Shown: in pieces, positions 20,490-31,830 of the stretch
How positions within the stretch are numbered: position 1 is the first letter of the stretch
Layout: the number at the start of each line of letters is the position of its first letter
Source: Chrysomallon squamiferum
Taxonomy: Eukaryota > Mollusca > Gastropoda > Neomphalida > Peltospiridae
Length of the DNA: 64,000 bases
NCBI GenBank assembly: GCA_012295275.1
Contig: CM022671.1
Span: 5,216,565-5,280,564, forward strand
Direction of reading: 5' to 3'
Notes under the pieces: model-generated
What the model saw: only the letters and a program-made list of their open reading frames with translations
Told to the model about the DNA's origin: nothing
Database searches by the model: none
Program-made: the position numbers and the translations under genes

Positions 20490-22775
20490 TTAAGGAGGTA
20501 TTGAAGGAGGCTGGCTGCGATAGGCTGGCTGAACGTGGGGCCGAGGCTGTCTGTTGGCTCCTGACGATGTCACTGGTGGTGGTGGTTGGTACAGAGGTGA
20601 AGTGACACTGGTTTCATCCAACTCGGCTTCCGTAGCTTCCAGTACTGGCATGTTTTCCGTGTGTCCTAGGGGAGGGGTTGATCCCTCCCGGCTGTACTCG
20701 GGTGGAGGACAGGGGGGTTCCCCTTCCAACAACAGAGGCTTGGCAGAAGAATCCGGTTTCTCTTCTAGTTCATCTTGGAAGATGACAGGCACTCCCTTCT
20801 TTATGAATGTGTTCTGATCTTCAAGAGTCATCTTTCCTTTGCGCTTCTTTCTGTACAGAATGCAGGCAACGAGCAGAGCAAGAAGCAAGATGGCTACAAT
20901 GACAACAGCAGGGACAACAGTAGTGATCCAGATGTCATCTTCACTTGTTGCTGATCCTTTAGCCACAAGTTCTGTGGTCATTTCAGCTTCTGGTTCTGGT
21001 GTAGTTTCTGGTTCCGGCTTCGATGGTGGTTCACCTGTCACTTCTGGTAAACTCTCCACTTTGGGGAAGTCTGGATTGTTCTTACATGCTCCCTTTGGAA
21101 CTGCTCCTGCCCGTGTCAGTTTGAACGGTTTCATGGCTTGAATAGCTTCATCAGTCAATGTGCCATCATCCTTCACCAGTCGACCAACCATCTTCTTAAT
21201 GTCTTCAACAGGACAGTTTGAGGGAGAGGCCAGAGTGTTGTTTGTCCAGGAAACAACTGTAGATCCTTTCCTGATTCCAGTCATTGTCAGTTTCCTGGCA
21301 TTCTTGTCGCCATACAGTCGACCCACTTTGTTCATGAAGCTGATTCTGTCGTGCACATTGGACTGAAATTCATTGTAATCATAGTCAACTGTCATACTCA
21401 GCTCATGGTTGATGTTTCCTTTCAAGGCGTTGGGGTCTGGTTTGATGACGATGTGGAAGCGATCTGATGCTGGACGATCTCCCTCCCGAGCATTGAGAGC
21501 AATCAGAGTGAACATGTGTTTTCCTATGTCATTCACAGTGGGCAGTCCCAGGAATGCCTGCTTCTTGCGGTCAAACTGGAGCCAGAAACTCTTTTCTATC
21601 ACATCAGTTTTGTTAGCAAACAGTGACAAGCGCAGCTTCCTTGTGTTGCCAACTCTGCAGTCGTAGAAAGTGTGCTCTGGAATCTTGAACCTGATCACAT
21701 CACCAACAATGAACTCAAGGTTTTGTATTGGATGTTTCAGGTTTGGTTTCAAATCCCTGCAATCTTTGTCTATTGGGCCAAGTTTTGGTTCCTCTGTTGG
21801 TCTTGATGTTGGCTCTGTAGGCTCCAGTGTGGCTTTTGTTGGCTTCGTCCTGTCTGTCATTTCATATGTTTTGGTGGGCAGTGGCTCTGTCTTTGTAGCT
21901 GCTCCACCCTCAGGGAACGCTCTTGATGGATGAATCTTTCCCATATCGGGTTTCTCTTTCTTACCTCCTGGCAGTTCAGGTTCATCAGTTTTCTCCATCT
22001 TTGTCTGGACGTGAGTGGGATGAATGGAGAATGTTGGAGACTCAAGAGTAGCCACTGGCCGAGTCATGTCCTCCGTCTCTTTTGGACCCTTTGTTGGTGG
22101 GGTCAAGGTCATGGAAGGTGTTGGGGTCGGTCGGACTGCTCTTCTCTTCACACGTTTTGCTTCCTGGAATCGACTGTTGGTCACCTGCCAGATGTACACT
22201 GGGAATTCCACAGCTACTGCTAATTCTCCATTGGAGGAATCTGTCTCCACCTGCTGCAGTACCTGCATGTGGTCTGGCTCTACTTTGCCACAACCGACCA
22301 GCCATGACACAAATGTGCCTGGAGTTTTTAGTTCCTTCACATCACCGATGCCCGATACCAGAGCTGAACTGTCGTGAATAGACTTTCCACCAACAGGCAC
22401 CATTTTCACCATATCTTCTGTTAGATCAAGATGTGATATGAACTTTGATAGAAGGTCCAGACGCTGCTTGGCAGTCAGGTCATTAAGGTTGGCATCTATG
22501 ACGATGGACACAGCTGTTTCTGGTTCTGATCTTTTACATCTGACAGGCTTTGGACCTCGACTCTTGAACCTCAGGGGATTGCCTGAAGCAGTGCCAGCAT
22601 TATCAACAACAAAAATTGAAAATGTGTCTTGTGCTCGGCTGCCATCATCGCCTACTGCAACAACTTCTATGTAGTGCTGTCCAAGGTCTGATGTTGAAGG
22701 GATGCCTTGCAGGAGTTGCTTCCCTTTGTGGTAGACTAACCATTTTGGAAGAGTGGCTTTCCCAGCTTCAGTAAT
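20490..22775 (-). CDS. DAG1: Dystroglycan, main coding exon (residues 111-871)
   Basis: This exon encodes the bulk of dystroglycan, which is cleaved into extracellular alpha-DG (binds laminin and agrin) and transmembrane beta-DG (binds dystrophin/utrophin). Acceptor TGTTTTACAG at 22776-22785 opens in phase 0 as ITEAGKATLPKWL, matching vertebrate VSAAGKEALPSWL. Visible in order: the rest of the first cadherin-like domain (to about 168); the IDANLNDLTAKQRLDLL domain with Cys190 and Cys272; a furin site RVKR (318-321); a short Pro/Thr-rich mucin region (about 326-443) starting with TPTP (327-330); the second cadherin-like domain (about 460-558); and the SEA autoproteolysis site G614|S615 in KGSTVVSWTNNT, with sequon N622. 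Then come the Cys631/Cys674 pair, a transmembrane helix (about 728-750), and the basic stop RKKRKGK with the highly conserved TLEDQNTFIKKGVPVIF. The tail has PPEY (801-804), but the C-terminus is QPPSIPP, not PPPYVPP. Stop TAA at 20490-20492. Confidence 0.97.
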   Translation of the reverse strand: MTEAGKATLPKWLVYHKGKQLLQGIPSTSDLGQHYIEVVAVGDDGSRAQDTFSIFVVDNAGTASGNPLRFKSRGPKPVRCKRSEPETAVSIVIDANLNDLTAKQRLDLLSKFISHLDLTEDMVKMVPVGGKSIHDSSALVSGIGDVKELKTPGTFVSWLVGCGKVEPDHMQVLQQVETDSSNGELAVAVEFPVYIWQVTNSRFQEAKRVKRRAVRPTPTPSMTLTPPTKGPKETEDMTRPVATLESPTFSIHPTHVQTKMEKTDEPELPGGKKEKPDMGKIHPSRAFPEGGAATKTEPLPTKTYEMTDRTKPTKATLEPTEPTSRPTEEPKLGPIDKDCRDLKPNLKHPIQNLEFIVGDVIRFKIPEHTFYDCRVGNTRKLRLSLFANKTDVIEKSFWLQFDRKKQAFLGLPTVNDIGKHMFTLIALNAREGDRPASDRFHIVIKPDPNALKGNINHELSMTVDYDYNEFQSNVHDRISFMNKVGRLYGDKNARKLTMTGIRKGSTVVSWTNNTLASPSNCPVEDIKKMVGRLVKDDGTLTDEAIQAMKPFKLTRAGAVPKGACKNNPDFPKVESLPEVTGEPPSKPEPETTPEPEAEMTTELVAKGSATSEDDIWITTVVPAVVIVAILLLALLVACILYRKKRKGKMTLEDQNTFIKKGVPVIFQDELEEKPDSSAKPLLLEGEPPCPPPEYSREGSTPPLGHTENMPVLEATEAELDETSVTSPLYQPPPPVTSSGANRQPRPHVQPAYRSQPPSIPP

Positions 22776-25700
22776 CTGTAAAACAGATTGAAATGGTTTA
22801 GTGTCAAGTTTTATGTAATTAAAAAATGAATATTGATTTTAAATATCTGATATTACAAATGCAAATTGTAAAATAAAGAATACTTAGTACTAAATATTTT
22901 AAAATTTAAAAAATTTAATTTCTGCAATAAAAAGTGAAATAACATTTAAAAAATTAAAATTACCAAAGTCCACCCAAAAGAAAAAAACAAACAAACACCA
23001 AACAACAAACAAAAACATACAAATAACATTAAAAATACCTTGGCCTAATTACTTATCTAAACAACATATTACTAATATATTTAATCTTCAAAAACCCTCA
23101 ACCAGCTTTAGAACAGAACTAAAGATTTATTGATATATCTTGGTGGATATCCAGTAAAATGATTGTTGGATAAATATGTTAGAGATGAATCTTGCTGATA
23201 ACATGTCATAATACATTCATTTTATTAGCAGCAAGTAATATTTTATATGAAACTCTCACAGACAGGAAAATACAAATTGTAACAGGATAACTGTCATACT
23301 GAGAAGTGATCTAAGTTTAGACAAAGAAACTACAGGCCTATCCTCATCTAAAAACAAGATCCAACTTTAGACATGAGCTCTATCTCTAAACCTCAACCTA
23401 TCCTCTATCTATACATAGTGAAAGGTTCCACCAATCAGAGTTTACACTTGAAACACAAATTTAGCTTTCAGGACAACTTACAAACACCAAGTTAAGAGAC
23501 AGAACCAAAATCTGCTACACGAGTCAACGAAAATGGATACGCCTAGGCTATCATAAATAAATGGACTCGAAATTCTTCTTTCTTTGTACAAGAGATACAA
23601 ATCTTCCGACAGCTGGTTCAAAATGCTAATTCCACACTTTGCTTATTGCTTCCTGCAGCTAGGACATAACACGAGGCTGGAGAAAATGTTGTTATATGCA
23701 CACAGCATAGTTTGTAGAATAATTCTGTGATCTGTAATGGATTTCACATGCCATGGGTTTTGAGTGTTGAAATGTATTTTTAAAATTATCTTCAGTGGAG
23801 GAATCTGACAGCAGCAATTAACCTACATGTGTTCAAGTACTATGTGGATAATAGAACACTTTCCAGAGGTGTTTTTGTGTTTGTGGGATTTTTTGTGTGT
23901 ATGTGTGTGTGTATTTGTGTTCATACATAGGAAGATGTGTGCATATCTTAGGTTTGAATGTATCCAGTTGCCTGTCTGTTTTCATTTCTCTGTGTATCAC
24001 TCTAGACAAAAAGGTGTATCAGAGCTTTTAACATAGTTTACAAGTTAGCAGTGTTAGTACTAAAAAAAAAAAAAAAAACGAGAAAACAAAAGAGAAAAGA
24101 ATCAAGGACTCCACAAATCTTTACTAAATGGGTAATACAAAGGTTGCAGTTATGTGTGTCTGATAATGTCTTTGTCTGACTTGCAGTGTGCTATCACAAT
24201 GATAATACACCCATATAATAACAACCCATTTTGTACAACAGCGATGATACACCCATACAATAAAACAGATTTCAATAATCTTTTCTGCTTTTTATAAAAT
24301 TATTTTTGAACATCTTAGACCAACCATTTAACCAAGTGCTGAGATATTTACATTAAATGCTCATTAATCATTGCCAACAGAGAAAAAAGTTTATGTTTTC
24401 TGCCAAAATCTCAGCTCGGAGTTGTTTCTTTAAATAATTGCTGATTGAAATTATCAAAGCCATGACCATTTCTTATCAAAGTCTGAGAGACAAAAATGAG
24501 CTACGGCCTCCAATCTGTCAACATATGACCTGGGGCTGATATTTTTGTTTGATTTGCATGACAGCACCCTCCTCTCACCTCCCTTTGATAGTCTGGGACT
24601 GTTAAAAGTAAGCAGATAAAGATTGCTTGAAGATAGATACGTTTTTGCAGGTTTTGAAACAATTAAATGAATAAGAAAAGATGATGGAACAAGGAATTCA
24701 ATAAAATTACAATTGTGGGTTTTGTACTGCATTTTTAATACTGTCTCAGTGCAAGTGTACTTTAAAAGCAGAGTTCAGACAGGAAGTATGGGTTATTAAA
24801 ATGCTGGTTATAAATGAAGGTGTTAAAATGCAGTGCAACCATAAATAAACTTGCTTTACATTGTAATTATAAAAACTACCTGTACGGATACAAGTAAAAT
24901 TTCAATAAATCAAACATTCAAAACATAATTACTTTTACCCCAGGTGCAAGTCACAAACCAGTTAATACATCAGAGAATAAATTAGAGAGAAGAGAGAATT
25001 AGTGATCTTATATTTTTTTTTCTCCCTGGATCTAACTGTCTGAAAATTTAATGGCAAAGGCTTATTTATTTGTAACTACTTGTAAATATTTACAGAAAGT
25101 GTATTTATTTATATTACCTGTAATCTTGTACACAGGTAGATGTTTATTTATGTTGTTTGTAAATTGTAAACAAGCAGATGTTCATTTACATTATTTGTAG
25201 ATGTTTATTTGTAACTGTCTTTATATATACAGTAGGGCAATTTATTTATTTACCTTTTCTGAAAACAAGCTGTAAGATATTTATTTGTTAAAATTACCTT
25301 TATACAGGTATATCTGTATAACTTATAACCTCTGGAACATATATGTATTTCTTTACTAAGTAATCTACCTTTCTGTATGTGAGTGTGTGCATGCATGCAA
25401 GCATGTTTAAATGTATGTAGAAGTAATGAAGATAAATATATCTAATTATATATTTATAAAGCTGTTACAAATAAAGAAACAGCTAGTTAAAAATAATATA
25501 CATATATGTAAATGTTCACAGATGAAATATTTACCTGTATACATTTACATCTATTTGTTTACTTATTTATAATTGCCTATGGATGGATATATGCAAAGCT
25601 TATACAGATACAGAGGAAACTGTACTGATTAATATAAATAATTCATGTATTTGTGTTATGAGGTGTCCCTGCTGGCTGTAACAGTACATTGTTGTTGTTT

Positions 25701-26317
25701 TTGTATAAAATAGTGAACTCAATACAATAAACACTGTATGTATCATATTACAAGCAGATAAGGAAAGCAGTGTTTTTTTTATTAACAGTGTCAGCCATAT
25801 TGTAAGATTTATCTTGTTGTGTAATGTAATAATAATTCTCAGTAAATAAATTACAAAAAAGATGAAAGTATAAAATAATTATTTTGATGTTTTGTGCATG
25901 TTGTGTGTGTTGTGTGTGTGTGTGTGTGTGTGTGTGTGATATATATATCAAATTTGGATATGTATATGGATAGATATACAGATGTCTAAAGCTTCTGTAA
26001 AAGTACAAGGATATGTTTATATATATATATTTATATAACCTGCATGTAAAACAGCAAAGTGCTTGTTTTCTCAAAAAAAAATCAATACATATGTAATATG
26101 CATTTTTATATCAATACTGCGCATTGCACATCTCATGCTGACTGTATCTAAAGAGCAAAGTTATTTTATTTCAATACAGAATCCTGCTGATTGTAATGTG
26201 GTTCATGTGAATGTGGGAATCGGCTACACCAAAATGTCAAACTATCAATTTGTTTTAGCATGTCAGGAAAAGTCATCAAGGGAAATATACAGTGGAGATA
26301 AATATGTAAGTGCAAAC

Positions 26318-26551
<234 letters not shown>

Positions 26552-27706
26552 CACAAAAACTAGGCTTCCTTAGTACAAGTTCAAGCTGTTTAAGGTATAA
26601 ATAGGTCATTTAAAAATAAACATCAAAGCTGACCCATTTTAAGATTACTTTCACTTATGACGACCTTCTTTGTACTTTACCTACAAAAAGATAACTTTTA
26701 CTATACACTCTGTGAAAAGTACAAATAAACTTGATCAAACATGACATGAAAAATATTAGTATTTCCATTTATAGTCAATATGCTTCTTCCATTCCAACCA
26801 TTTGCATGAGAATGTGTAAATGTAATATGATATGAGTAAAGTAAGCCTAGTGTGGAAACTGTCTGTTTCCTCTTTCATTATCAATAAAAAACAAAATTTA
26901 ACAATTTAAAAAAAAAAAGAAAATCCATAAATAATAAAAAATAAAAAAATCACTAGATTGAAATTAGAATTCAGAAACAGATTTTGCTTTCTTTTAATAA
27001 ATAGTAATTGTTTTATTGTTATTACTGTATTTGAAATACTCATAAATGAGACCATTTCCAAGCCATTTAAATCTAAAAACAAATAAAAATAATTTTAAAA
27101 AAATGTCTTTACTACACATTTCACACATCATAAACAGCTTAATTTACATTTTATAACCATGAAACACACCAAATACATATTACCCTATCTGCACTGCTTA
27201 TCATAACCAAACTCATTTTTTTTTTTTCTTTTTTTAAATTTCCAGAACACACATTAATGTAAAAAACTGAAAAAAAAAGAGAAAATTAAAAAAATCTTTT
27301 GGAACCCATCTGTATGTAAATGCAGACCTGTTGAAGTCAAATAACAGTCTATCATGACAGTCAAGGTCATTCTGCTTGTTATACTAATTGCGTTTTATAA
27401 ATTCGGCTAGTTATAATGGCTGTTTTTATCCATTTCAATTTGTCAGTGCCAATATTGAAGGATGAAAAACATGAGGAAAAAAAAAAAAGATAAGTAAAAA
27501 AAAAAAAAAATGACAGATTTGATGTATAAAAACAAGTTGATTTGTTTATGATGGCTGCTTCCTAATGAGGCTGTAATGCTGAAAGACGTGAAGTTCAAAA
27601 TAATAATAAACTTGTACTCTGACAGAAAACACACGTTAACAATTATATGAAAATCTGGAAAATTAGGATGAAAAACATCTCAAACAGTGAATTTAATAAT
27701 GATAAT

Positions 27707-27721
27707 ACAAAAAAAAAAAAA

Positions 27722-27754
<33 letters not shown>

Positions 27755-27800
27755 AAAAAAAAACTAAAAAAAAAAAAAATAAAAAAAAAAATAAATAAAA
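27707..27800. repeat. A-rich low-complexity tract
   Basis: Poly(A) with AAT and TAA interruptions. Confidence 0.9.
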
Positions 27801-30358
27801 AGAAAATACATAAAATAGAAAAAAAAGTAATAAATCTAATTGCAAATACCTAGGAAATTTGATGCATTTAAATTTAACTCGTTTGATGGAAAAACTGGAT
27901 AATATATTAAAATCTTCCAAATAATAGATGTTTTAAAGTAATTACCTTTAGGACGTTTGGTATACATGTAGATATACATTTATTTTGTTAAAGCTGATAG
28001 TAGCAAATGAAATTAGATGGCAGCCATTAATGTATAAATGGACTCACTGTGAATAATGTTCATGTCACTTCTACATCAAGAATGTTCTCAAAAACAGCTA
28101 ACTTTACTTACTCTAATACTTACAAACATTATTTAGAATTTATTTACAGATTAATAGAATTATGGAAGAATTTGTAAATAAAACAATAACATTACTGTCA
28201 AAAAGTTTCAAGTAACTCCTTCTCAGTTCATGTTAAAAATATCTGAATATTTAAATATATATTTGAAACTATAAAAATTATAAAGTGCAGTCTATTAAAT
28301 CACAATATTAGTCTAATTATTGCCAAATGGCTGGTTTCACATTTGTCAAGAAATAAAACAGTAATAAACTTTTTACCAGACATTGTAAGAATGTCAAAAT
28401 TACCATAAATCTTAAGTCAAACAGAGATTATTAACTCTTTTATTACTGAGTTATTTCTTTCAATAAATTCCTGATACGTGCCACAGACTTTTAGCACCAT
28501 AAAGAAAAAAGAAAAAGAAAGAGAAAAAAATGTTAGAAAAACTATTTGCTTTCAGACATACCACCCAGAGAAGAAAGCATGTGGTGTACAGGAAAGGCTC
28601 ATTTAGCCAGCAATACTGCCTTAAGAAGGAACTGAAAAGTGTTAATATAAACAGCAAAGTCTACCACAATTCTCTCAGGGCGTTACATAACTTCAACTTC
28701 AGACTAAACAAATCCCATAAAATTATTGTTGTCTGTTGATCTTTGGAACAATATTATATACTGTTACAATCCACCAGATTTGAAAGATATTTATTATTAT
28801 ATTTCATTGTTTTTTTTTTAATTTTTTTAAATATTTTATTATCATCATTAAGAAAATTTATTTATTTATTTATTTATTTATTTTGGAATGAGGAAAATCA
28901 TTTCTGTCTTACCATTTTATTTTATTTTTTAATCCTATGAAAGCTAATTCATCATTTTAATCTGATAGTAAGTGTTTTAAATATCTACCCTGAAGAATAC
29001 CATTTCACTGAACACATGAAATACACTTCTAAAAATAATATGATTACTTCCAAGAGAAAATATGTAAAATAATATCAGGGTTGATGGTTTGGTCATGTTT
29101 TTAAATTTGAAAATATCTATTTTATCATTTTAATGTGATAAAACATATTTAAACTTCTATTCTAAAAATGTGATGAAATGTTTTCAAGAGAAAATGAAAA
29201 AAGTAACGATTGAAAAAAGCTTGACAATTCGGTCAAGTATTTTTAATCTGAAAATTTCTATTTTATCATTTTCATGTGATAAGACATACTTATTTATTTT
29301 TTTGTTCTAAAAATACCAGGAATGTTCACAAGAGAGAGTGCATAAAGGTGGTGACAGGGGGCGGCATGGTTGTTTGGGTGGAAACTCATCAGTGAAAGTT
29401 TTTCCAGGTGTCTGAAGCATTCTTCCATACATCACCTCATTCCAAGCATCAAATTACATTTTCAAGCCGAGTACCAATCTATAAATAGCCTGCCAAGTGT
29501 ATTCATATAGCTAACTTGGAAAGCCATGCTAGCAGTTTAATTCCTATCTAATCTAAGCCAAAAGACTTCATGTGCCAAAAAAACAAATCATGGTAGATTA
29601 AATTTTTTCACTAACTAGTCATATTGAAGTTAATGTGTCACTTAAGTATTAAAAATTAAAAAAAGTAGAAAAAAAAGGTAAAAAAAAAAAGAAAATAGCC
29701 AAAAACATACAATGAAATGTTAAATATCATTAGATCTTCTGGATTACACTGCATAAAGTACATATCCCACTTACTAAACAAACAAAACAAAATAAATAAA
29801 TAAATAAATATAAATACTTTGAAAAACCTGTTACTTAATTGTCACTATTTTTTTTGGATGCATTTCAAGGACATATTACTCAGTTAATTAAACATTTGTC
29901 CTCATTAATCATGTACAAACATATCATGTCAGATTTGCAGGTTAATTACAAAAAACCCAGATTAGTCAAACCATTTATCAATGAAAACAATAGGTTTGTA
30001 TTTAATTAACTTAAGGTGAACAAAAAAAAAAAAAAGAATAGAAAAGAAAAAAGAAGAAAATATATGTGTGTGTGTGTGTGTGTGTGTTTGATTATTACAA
30101 TTAATATACCAATAATAATAATAATAATAAAAAAAAAAATCTGCAAAAGCAAATGTAAAATAAAAAAAACATATATAAAAAAAAAAAAATCAAAATTTGG
30201 GGGCAAAACAAAGCTAAATATAAATTGTCTATCAATAAAGGAATACATTTATATTTAGTAACAATTCTGAAGATTTTAGATCTAGAAGTATATAATACTT
30301 ATTATAACGAAAATAATTAACTTTAACTGAACAGTGCACAAAATATAAAATTACTTAC

Positions 30359-30688
30359 CATATATCGTAAAGATTTTCCTTTGAAAGCGTCAGACGGGAT
30401 AGAATAATTGAAAAATCTTCCTGCATAGGCTGTGGTATCAGCGATGCCCCACATCAATCCCACGCTGGGCTTAGAATCCACCTTTTCATTCACTTTAGCA
30501 CCCGCTACCTCAGTGGGCTGGAAAAACTTGTCCAAATCATTCGACTCCACAATATTCAAGCACTGGCCAACGTTTGCCAGCGACAGAATTACAACAGCTA
30601 CAACAACCACAGCGTAGCAGTAGTTCACTTTGGAACGACGTCCACCACAGCTGCACATGCCGAAAACACGACTCACGGTATTCTCCAT
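30359..30688 (-). CDS. DAG1: Dystroglycan, first coding exon (residues 1-110)
   Basis: ATG at 30688 starts a 110-residue frame ending at ATG|GTAAGT (phase 0). Residues about 1-22 are polar/basic with several Cys. Residues about 25-41 (AVVVVAVVILSLANVG) form the hydrophobic core of a signal peptide with an unusually long n-region; cleavage is likely near 43. Residues about 75-105 contain WGIADTTAYAGRFFNYSIP, matching the vertebrate VGIPDGTAVVGRSFRVTIP at the start of the first cadherin-like domain; NYS at 94-96 is an N-glycosylation sequon. Splicing to 22775 restores the alignment without gap, so the full protein is 871 residues against about 895 in human. An internal Met at residue 11 is an alternative start that would leave a more typical signal peptide. 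Confidence 0.93.
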
Positions 30689-30884
30689 GTTTGTTTGGAA
30701 TTTGTTTTAAAAAAAACAACAAAGTGTATATCACAGATGTATATCTGTACAGACACACGTACACACACAGACACAGTAAATATCCTGTGAATCAAGAGCT
30801 CTGCATCACAGCGTGGAATGTGTGAATGTGAAAACGAGAAGTGCTAATCTCCTCTGTTCATACCAGACTTTCTACAACCTTCAC
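30689..30884 (-). other. DAG1: DAG1 5'UTR portion of the first coding exon
   Basis: A strong acceptor on the minus strand (TTTTTATTTCTCTCTTTGCAG, plus-strand 30885 onward) precedes 196 bases of leader. At least one noncoding exon must therefore lie further upstream. The leader holds two short upstream ORFs: ATG AAC AGA GGA GAT TAG and ATG CAG AGC TCT TGA. Confidence 0.65.
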
Positions 30885-31726
30885 CTGCAAAGAGAGAAAT
30901 AAAAATAACATCAGTGCGTTGTACAGTCTTCTATCCAGCGTCTCTGACAATAGCCTGACAGGGAAGAAGAAACTAACAGGAGAAAAGGGGAGGAGAGGAA
31001 GAGGGCAAATGTTAGAATGGAGGGGAAAAGGAGGAGAAAGTTTAAAAGAAGAAGAAGAAGAAAAAAAGAAGGGAAATAAAAATAGATATAAGTTATTTTC
31101 AAGACATTTCATTCTTCAAATACTTATAATATTAACAAGAGAAGGAATGGTAAGCTGAAAGGAGATAAAGAGGATGACAGAAAAATAGGAGTAGTAGTAG
31201 TATAAATAAATAAATAATAATAATAATAATATTTCTAAGGCTCATTCGTTTTGACAGACAATATGATACAATCTCTAGAGAGGTGAAGAAAAAAGCCAGT
31301 GGGAAAGGGAAAGAAAGATGAAAGATTACGAAGTAGTAAAGCGTGACAGAGAAAGAGAAAATAAGGCAGAAATGAGAAAAACTGAAGATGAAGGTAAGGA
31401 AAAAATGAGAAGAAAAGCAATATAAAATAAACCATTAAAAAAGTGAGAGAAAAAAATGACAAGTAAACAAATACAAAATACAGATGGTATTATCGTTATC
31501 TGTAAATACAGTCATGGCAAAGCAGATTAATACAACAGTGTACAGTTTTTATGTAAGAGTGATTAATTTCTGAACCATCCTAAAAACTGAATACTTTTAT
31601 ACATCATTACAATTTTACTGGAAAATAAAGTAGAAGAACTGGTTACGAATCCTGTTTAAGGAAAGAAAAACCTGTATGACTTGAATGAAGGAAGAATTAA
31701 AAAAAAAGTAACAAAATAAAATAATA

Positions 31727-31830
31727 AAAATAAAAATAAAAATAAAAATAAAAAAAAAAAAAAAAAATAAAAAAAAAAAAAAATAAAAAAAAAAAAAAAA
31801 AAAATAAAAAAAAAAAATAATAAAAAAATA
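31727..31830. repeat. (A)n-T low-complexity tract
   Basis: AAAAT/AAAAAT units grading into long A-runs; poly(U) in the DAG1 pre-mRNA. Confidence 0.9.

Noticed and set aside
20554-22674. Several plus-strand frames opposite the dystroglycan exon
   Set aside because: They are antisense shadows of the well-supported minus-strand coding exon.
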